Source: Nectonema munidae (Eukaryota; Nematomorpha; Nectonematoida; Nectonematidae). Taken from it: a stretch of DNA of 64,000 bases. Position numbers and translations under genes: made by a program. The stretch covers positions 248,001 to 312,000 of the forward strand of contig JAUIRK010000734.1 in assembly GCA_030549495.1 (NCBI GenBank), written 5' to 3'. Positions 57,345-64,000 of this stretch are shown here, piece after piece. The notes beneath the pieces were generated by a model. The model saw only the letters and a list, made by a program, of their open reading frames with translations. It was not told the origin of the DNA and ran no database searches. Within the stretch, counting starts at the first letter, position 1. Each line of letters starts with the position of its first letter.

Positions 57345-57790
57345 AACTATCTCATTTTTTATGCCACCTATTATTTTGAAATTATTCTGAGAACAGAAAG
57401 TTTCGTTTTAAATAATGAAAATTGCTTTATTAGTTTATTTTGTCTCCTTTTCTCTCTTATGTTAATTATGTAACAAATTTTTCAATTTTGAGTAAAGCTA
57501 CCGTGGGTGTGTCTTCATTGACAAGGCACTGATGTACCGCTTATGTCAAACTATGAACAAATTGGTACAGTGAGGAATCGAACCCAGAGACTTACGTGCT
57601 GAGTCCATCATCTCAACCAACCTGCCCTACCCATATGGTAGGCTGTAGTGGATAAATTAGTTTTCAAAAAACTTAAGTTATGCTGTAAAATATTTTAGTT
57701 TTTGTTGAAGCTCTATGATTTTTTCTGATAGGCTTTTTTTCCTTAAAAGTTATTATAAAAGGCAAATCATTGCAAAATGTTAAAAATTAT
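57345..57790. repeat. Dispersed repeat, copy 2, with tRNA-like insert
   Basis: Matches 5868-6110 on both sides of about 200 bp (57547-57750) that copy 1 lacks. The extra segment contains the tRNA-like head described next. Confidence 0.75.
57564..57632 (-). repeat. tRNA-like SINE head
   Basis: On the minus strand GGTAGGGCAGGTTGGTTGAG (A-box region) is followed by TCTGGGTTCGATTCCTC, whose B box GGTTCGATTCC is a perfect match, and by GTACC, which could pair with the leading GGTA. Probably a SINE rather than a functional tRNA: no clear anticodon stem. Confidence 0.55.
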
Positions 57791-58739
57791 TTTACTTTTT
57801 GTAGATTTTTGTAGTTTGCACTAATTTAACTTTTAAACAATTTTTGAATGATGCTGAGAAAAATGATGTAATGCAATTTTAATTTATTGTTCGATTTTTG
57901 TTTGCACAATTTTATCTTTATTTTATACCCTTTTTTGAGAGTCTAACCAACTTACACTTATTCTTATGCACTAAAAAGAATGAAAAAATTCTAATACATT
58001 TTTTAATTTTTTAAGAAGAAAAAGAACAACTGAAAATTAAGGAAGAATTTTTTCATTCAATAAAATTTCCTATTTTTTTATTCTTAATTGATATCTTTAC
58101 CCCCTTTCTACACATAATTTGGAGATGGTGAGCATCTATTTGAAGTAAGAAAGAAGGAGCTATATATAAGTCGTTCGTTCATTGTTGACATTAAAGCTTA
58201 ATAGGGCGGGGGTTAAAGTTTACATTAAGCTTAATTAAGAATGAAATAGAGGAGACAAGAGAGGAGTAGGAATTCAGAAAAATTTGTTGTCTTTTTTGGA
58301 AGACGATTGAAAGTCCGCCCTCTAATAATTTCAAGGATGTGCGCCCCTGAATCACTCCCATTTTTTCATATAAACATCGCAGGGTGTCTAGTAGACTCTT
58401 TTCCTTCAGACTACATTCCCTCATATAAAACTCGCCAACCTTCAGTTCTTTTTTCCTCTTCCTTTCCTCCGTGTCTTTTCTTCGCCTTTCCCCCCTCTCC
58501 CCTGTCGGTTGTGTTGGGCCAGGGGGTTTTTTTTATTAAAATTAGTTTTATAAAATTATATGTTTTAAATATTTTTTTTTTTATTTTATTTAATTTTTAA
58601 AAATTTTTTTATTTTTTATTTTATTATTTTTTTATATTTTATTTATTTTAAATATATATATAAGAGATGTTTTTTTTTTGAATTATTTTTTTTTTTTTAT
58701 TTATTTTAATTAATAAGTTGTATTTATATAAAAAATTAT
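57791..58739. other. Low-complexity stretch before the transposon pile
   Basis: Contains a copy of the GGATGTGCGCCCCTG repeat end (58336-58353; see 7132-7415), a CT-rich block (58430-58510) and about 220 bp of T/A homopolymer-rich DNA (58525-58740). No gene. Confidence 0.5.
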
Positions 58740-59660
58740 GATGATAAGCAAAGCAATGAAGACAACTCGAAAAAGTCCCATGGTGGACATAAAAAGAAGG
58801 TGCTTACACCTGAAAGACTCGTTTTTTTGGAAAGCTTAGTAGAGAGCAATCCCATGATGACTCTAGAAGAAATTGGAGAAAAAATCAAAGAAAAGTACTC
58901 GATAAAAAAACTTAGTTACTATCCATATAGATTAGTACTATCCATAGCTACTTAGTGAATAACTTGAAAGTTACACTCAAGCGTGTTAATAAACAGATTG
59001 AAGCTGTAAATAGAGAAGACATTGTGTTAAAAAGAAAATGTTACGCGCAAGAATTTCAAAATAGTGCTCCAAGCTCACAAGAGTCGTTGATTTTCATTGA
59101 CGAAAGTGGTTTTAACTTGCACTTGAGTCGCTCACAAGCGCGATCAAAGAAAGGCACACGGGCAAGTGTAGTGATACCAACAAACAGAGGACATAATGTT
59201 TCCCTAGTTCTTGCTATGAATTGCTTCAAAGTCATTCACTATGAAATTATTGAAGATGGCACTTGCAACAGTAAGAAATTTATCGAAAATTTGTTCGAAA
59301 AGCTAAACCCAGATACTACAATTAAAAGCGATGCCTGGATTGTGCTTGATAATGCCAAAATTCACAAAAGTAAAGTAGTTAAAGAAATTTTTCAACAAAA
59401 TGGAAAATACCTACTGAAGTTTCTTTCACCTTATTCTTTCATGTTAAACCCTTGCGAGAATGTTTTCTCTAAGGTTAAAAGTAAAGTAAGAAACTTGATG
59501 ACTTCATCAACGCAAAACATGTCTTTTTCTTCTATAATCAAAGAAGGTGTCAACTCCATTTCAACATTTGACTGTACAAACTACTACAGACATATGATGA
59601 ATAATGTCAACATAGCTTCAACGGGACACTTATACAATCCAAACATTTATTCATGATTTT
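58740..59660 (+). mobile_element. Tc1/mariner-like (IS630-Tc1) transposase with DD35E triad
   Basis: The main open frame, 58955-59656 (233 codons, starting at a GTG), holds a complete DDE domain. FIDESGFNLHL carries the first Asp (about residue 49) and VLDNAKIHKSK the second (132). FLSPYSFMLNPCENVFSKVK carries the Glu (168), with 35 residues between the second Asp and the Glu. Upstream, 58750-58900 in another frame encodes the N-terminal helix-turn-helix (HGGHKKKVLTPERL, NPMMTLEEIGEKIKEKYS). A short tandem duplication (TACTATCCATA twice, 58918-58948) appears to have shifted the frame. No terminal inverted repeats were found. Only one obvious break, so it is young. Confidence 0.85.
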
Positions 59661-59822
59661 TAAATAAATTCCACTTTATTTACGTTTTATAAATTGATTT
59701 TAAGAGCTTGCTCATGAGCTATTTTGAAATTTTTATTTTAAAGTAAAAAATTTCGTAAAATTAAAAAAATATATTTCCACGTTTTCTTTACTTTAAAGCA
59801 GATTTAATGATAAAGTCAGAAG

Positions 59823-60034
59823 GACGAACTTAAAATGAAAAAAGACGAACTTGAAATGAAAAGGGACGAACTTAAAATGAAAAAGGACGAACTTAAAATG
59901 AAAAAAGACGAACTTAAAATGAAAAAGGACGAACTTAAAATGAAAAAAGACGAACTTAAAGTGAAAAAACACGAACTTAAAATGAAAAAGGACGAACTTA
60001 AAATGAAAAAGGACGAACTTAAAGTGAAAATGCT
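59823..60034 (+). repeat. 21-bp satellite, ten-unit array before a hAT transposase
   Basis: Ten units of GACGAACTTAAAATGAAAAA-type, unlike the 63-bp ordered array at 47.3 kb. The frame reads KKDELKM repeatedly from 59835 to a stop at 60036. In the same frame, after that stop, the hAT N-terminal coding region begins (KMKYDDAYLTFGF at about 60063). Confidence 0.95.
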
Positions 60035-60054
60035 ATAAATGTGCATTTTTCTTA

Positions 60055-61530
60055 ATGGCTTAAAAATGAAATATGACGACGCATACTTGACATTTGGTTT
60101 TGCTGCATTAACGTCTTTTGTAGAAGAGGAACATAAGCTTTGTGTGACCCCGTCAAGGAAAGCTGGCACTCGAAGTGAATCACTAGAGTTTGATAAACAA
60201 AAATATTGACTATTTTAAACGTCAAGGTAAACGATTGCACAAATCCAGATTTGATAACATAATAATGTTTTTGCAAAATATTAAGTATGGTTTCAAAAAA
60301 TATCTGTTGTCAAAAACTCCCACAAAATGATACTACCTTGCTGCAAAGATATCATATTGAATGTACTAAGAAGTTCTGAACTTGAAAAGTTGGAACATAT
60401 TTTCCTGTCAAAGATGTCTGATGACATGATATCAGAGGTAGTTTTATTGATTCGGAATTCGATTATCAACTTTTTGAAATTCAGCTTGATGAAACGATGG
60501 ATGCTGCAAACTTAGATCAGCCATGTGTTTACGTACACCTGGGAGAATTTTTTGTTTTGCAAAACTCTTATCAGTAGAACCACTGATTGAGAAATATTTA
60601 AAAAGGTGACAATTTTTACAGCACATGTTATTAAGCGAGGACATCCACCTGGAGTGCGTTCTGACCGTGCTCTAGCAATTTCTTGTTGTTCTAAGTTTTA
60701 GACTCTGATGCAAAAATCTCCAGATGTAATTAGTACCCAGTGTGCTATACATCACTAAGCCTTAATAATGAAACCATACCTTATGGGTTGAAAAATGTTT
60801 TCAATGAAGTCATTAAAATATCATATTCAATTGAAATAAATGCCTTAAGCCCTTGTTTGTTTCCAGATGTATGCAAAGAAAATGATTTCGAAAACTCTTG
60901 CTGCACTCAAGCGTCAATTGCATTTCCAAATGAAAAGTTTCGAAGCGATACTATGGAAAGAAATCCCACAATTTCTGCAAAGCAAACTAGACATGCATGT
61001 AGAATTTTCTGATCTACATCTCCGTATATTCCTATCATATTTAGTAAACATATTTCTATGAATTCCTTTAACCTTGGGCCAAGTACTCCATTGTCATAAA
61101 AAATTGACAGCTTTTGAAATGAGGCTGGAATAATCGTATATTTAGACAAGAAATGAACATATTTGTTGATGAAAATAAGAGTCCGGGAGGCCATAAAACA
61201 GCGTGTAGCATATCTAGCGAAGAAATTTCTCTTTATTTTCTAATCTAAAAATTTTTTATAAATACTATCAATTTATCAAACCCCGTTTATAATCCCTGTT
61301 TAAATTTTTTTATAAATACTATCAATTTATCAAAACCCCGTTCATAAGACTTCCTTATTCAAGAACAACTTATTGATTTGATTAATGATTGAGGAGGTGC
61401 AAAATGTGTTTTTTTGTGATAGCGATTTTTCGATTGAAATCGAACAGTCTTGTGCTGATGTTGCAAAGATTGCTCTAAAAGTTCTGATTTGATTTCCCAA
61501 TAATAAGTATAAAAAAGCGTTTTCTATGCT
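60055..61530 (+). mobile_element. ZBED/SCAND3-like hAT transposase remnant
   Basis: Plus-strand pieces in the order of ZBED5/SCAND3-type hAT transposases. First is KMKYDDAYLTFGFAALTSF, the conserved start of the domestic family (KRKYDExYLxFGF). MILPCCKDIILNVLRSSE and LSKMSDDMISE follow near 60325-60430. A piece with QLDETMDAANLDQPCVYV, carrying a catalytic-region Asp, is near 60480-60530, then IPYGLKNVFNEVIK near 60775-60815. The C-terminal LIDLINDGGAKCVF and SCADVAKIALKVL lie near 61370-61490. A 45-bp tandem duplication lies at 61255-61340. Multiple frameshifts. A second, shorter copy is at 7416-7800. Confidence 0.75.
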
Positions 61531-61534
61531 ACTT

Positions 61535-62260
61535 ACGCTTTTTCGCTTTTTCTGGGTTGCGTCCCAGCCTTTATACACAGCTGTAGGATGGCTCAATTGT
61601 GGTAAAGTTTTATTTCGATTTTATAAGCTTCGAAAAGAAATAAATATTTTTCTTATTAAAAAACAAGCTAATCCATTGATCTGTAATCCTATCTGGTTAT
61701 CAAAGTTGGCATTTTCAGTTGACATTGCATTTCATATGGATGAATTAGATACTTATTTGTGATTTTAATGCTCTCATTAAAGGATTTTGAGCAAAACTTT
61801 TATTATTTTAAATACAATTAAAAAAAGATTTTTCCCATTTTCAATGCTTCAAAGAATTTTGCTCTAACAATTACTCAAAGTGTTAATCTTGATTCTTCTA
61901 AAAAATTCATCTCTGATTTGAATAAACATTTTTCAGAAAGATTTTCGGGTCTGGATAAGGTTAAAAATGGAATTTTTTAGTTTCAGAACCCAATTGATTT
62001 CAACTTAAATACAGTGCCAGTTTTATTATAGTTAGAACTTATAGATTTACAATCAATTTAAATATTAAGAATAAACATAGAAAAAAAACTTGTGGAAATT
62101 TATTGTCGTTTACATGAAACTAAATTCCAAAACTCAAAGAAATTTGCTGCTGGTATGCCATCAGTCTTTCATAGAACTTATGTTTGCTTTGTTAAATCAA
62201 TTTACCGAACAAGTCTAACTGATGAAACGTTAAAGTCACTTTTTTTTATTGGATCCAGGG
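61535..62260 (+). mobile_element. Second hAT transposase remnant (GTF2IRD2-like type)
   Basis: A 78-codon frame contains LYTAVGWLNCGKVLFRFYKL, the LHTxVRWLSRGKVLxRxFEL motif of this hAT type, followed by NPIWLSKLAFSVDIAFHMDE. Later come FISDLNKHFSERFSGLDKVK near 61910-61960, EIYCRLHETKFQNSKKFAAG near 62093-62150 and SLTDETLKSLFFIGS near 62210-62255 (family end: LTDEHLKSxLxIGS). At least two frame changes. It abuts the first hAT remnant without a clear border. Confidence 0.75.
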
Positions 62261-62439
62261 ATTTAATTTTTTACTATACAGTTTTAATTTTATTTACACA
62301 GATATTTGGACTATTATTCTTATTTATTTTTTTAAATATAATTAAGCTTGCTTTATATAGTTTTAAACAAGTATTAATACGAATTTTACAATTCCAATGT
62401 TTTTTAACTTTCAATATTCCGGAACGCATTTTTTTACTT

Positions 62440-64000
62440 TTTGGTAATCCCGCCGGCTTCAAAAAAGTTTGGTGACCGTTGCACTAGCCAGAAATGCGGT
62501 GGTGGGGTTGTGTATTTTACAGAAATTGTTTTGTTGCTATATTGTATGTTTTGTCTTCTTCAACTGTTGGCTCTAATACCTGCGACCATCTTAGTTAAAA
62601 CATTTGCTATTATAGCTAGTTATCGCCCTCCACCATCGTCTAATGTATATGAATTCTTTGAATTTTTGAGTGATTTGATTCCAGTCTATGTTAACACAAA
62701 TTGTTTTTCCTGTGCTCATTTCAATATAAATTACTTTATCAATGTAGCCACTCTCTTGATATCCTAAATCTTTTCTTCTCTTTTGACTTTCCAAAGCCAC
62801 ACATCAATCATCATCTCTTATAGATAACATTTTCTCTAATTCCAATAGATCTATTGTTTCTTTAATTTTCTTATCATTTCTTCCTTCTTCTCTGATTTCC
62901 ATACTTATCCTAAGCCCCCAGCTCAACTCACCTTTAACTCGTTTTCATAACCCGCCTTTATCAAAAACCTTCCCAGTTCTTTTATTTCAATTCTGTTTTT
63001 TATTTAGAACCTTTAACTCTTTTAAAGGTATACAAACAGGTGTTCGATATCTCTTTCTCAAATAAAATATTTCAGGACCAAATCAAACCGTCTTGTACTC
63101 CTAATTTACTTTTCTTGTTGGGAAAGAAAGAATCTCTTTATAAAAGATCAAATCGCTAACCCCTACTTTGATTAATAAATTATCAATTTTTCTATTAAAA
63201 CAAATATACGTGAAACAATTAATAAACATTTTAAAAGGTCTCGCTTTCATTCCAGTCTTTTTTCACGTGAAAATTTTTCAGATAAGTCTTCTTCAACTTC
63301 TCTTCATTTTTCCATTTTATAATTTTTATATTGATATTTATATAGACTTAACGTTAGAGTATGCCGAAATTATTACAAGGTAAAGTACACCCCATGGGTA
63401 AAAATTAACTCATCTTTGTAATTCCTCAAAAAAGGATGTATTTGCAAAAAATAATAAACCTTTTAAGAAAAATTAAACAATATATTATTAATTATAAAGT
63501 ATTTTTTAAAACAAGACGTCAAATTCTACATGAATGTTAGGGGCAAATAACATTTTATCACTGAATACATGTCATCTTTGACTTTCGGTCTGGTAAAAAA
63601 TAGAATTTTTTAAAACATTCCCCTCCCCCTTTACTACCTTTGCCTTTGGAAAGTTTTCATTATTAATGCGAAGCTGGACAATTCTATTGAACTTTTAACG
63701 TGAGTTTTTAAAGAAGTAGATCGAAGTAACCTATCATTTATTTTATTATCCACTAATTGATATCGAGCATTCTTCAAAAAAGAAATTTAATTTAATAAGT
63801 ACCAGTCAATTTGCTTTTTTTATCAGGATCTTCTACCGAAAATGTTCCTTCTTATTTTTTGTTTGACACCTGTTCTTTCTTTAATAGCTTAAATTGTTAT
63901 GTCGCATTTTTCTTGACTTCGCTAAGGCTTTTGACACGATCACACATAATATCCTGATTCATAAACTTTTTAAGATGTGCTTCAGATCTACTTTTATCTT
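62440..64000 (+). mobile_element. LINE remnant running off the right edge
   Basis: Plus strand. An endonuclease-like part contains CGGGVVYFTE and SYRPPPSSNVYEFFEFLSDL (62490-62690), then a short FPKPHINHH segment. At the end stands the first reverse-transcriptase block FLDFAKAFDTITHNILIHKL (63905-63970), which is cut by the window end. Frameshifts occur between the blocks. Family resembles the LINE at the left edge. Confidence 0.65.

Overview
The window looks like an AT-rich, repeat-dense arthropod nuclear genome. Short exons with GT/AG borders sit in long introns full of transposon debris. The best-preserved gene is a hyperpolarization-activated channel (HCN/Ih) whose S4, filter and cyclic-nucleotide-binding motifs resemble arthropod Ih as I remember that family. 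A crustacean such as a parasitic copepod is a guess that the sequence alone cannot confirm.

Host genes. (1) Plus strand, 3048-8408: the last three exons of a Rab8-like small GTPase (NKCD box, ETSAKANIN box, C-terminal CCSF); earlier exons lie left of the window. (2) Plus strand, 21462-24330: two exons of a fatty-acid-binding-protein-like gene; the start exon was not found. (3) Minus strand, 26413-50744: six exons of the HCN channel, from the end of S2 to the stop codon; exons for the N-terminus, S1 and most of S2 were not found. A possible alternative last exon with its own poly(A) signal lies at 25903-25978. All reconstructed exons join in phase.

Repeats. Left part: LINE remnants, a piggyBac remnant with a 138-bp TTAA-flanked MITE at its edge, a Tc1 remnant with very long inverted repeats, and a mariner-type transposase copy carrying a fragment of the FABP exon. 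19.2-20.7 kb: Helitron-like ends around a 34-36-bp minisatellite. HCN introns: three hAT-type MITEs with 8-bp target duplications (one of them imperfect) and long C runs, a hAT remnant, several LINE remnants, a degenerate ~120-bp tandem repeat, a tRNA-derived SINE, and a remarkable 2.2-kb array of a 63-bp unit (3 x 21 bp) open in both directions. Right end: a nested pile of a DD35E Tc1/mariner-like transposase, another 21-bp array, two hAT transposase remnants and a LINE running off the window.

The strongest novelty is the 21-bp satellite family at three places (46.0, 47.3-49.5 and 59.8 kb). It has a 63-bp higher-order unit, a second-level 1134-bp (18-unit) duplication that can be read from shared variants, and a possible origin from the first codons of a ZBED/SCAND3-like hAT transposase. 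I saw no CRISPR array, operon, bacterial gene, rRNA or intact tRNA gene, and recognised no LTR element.
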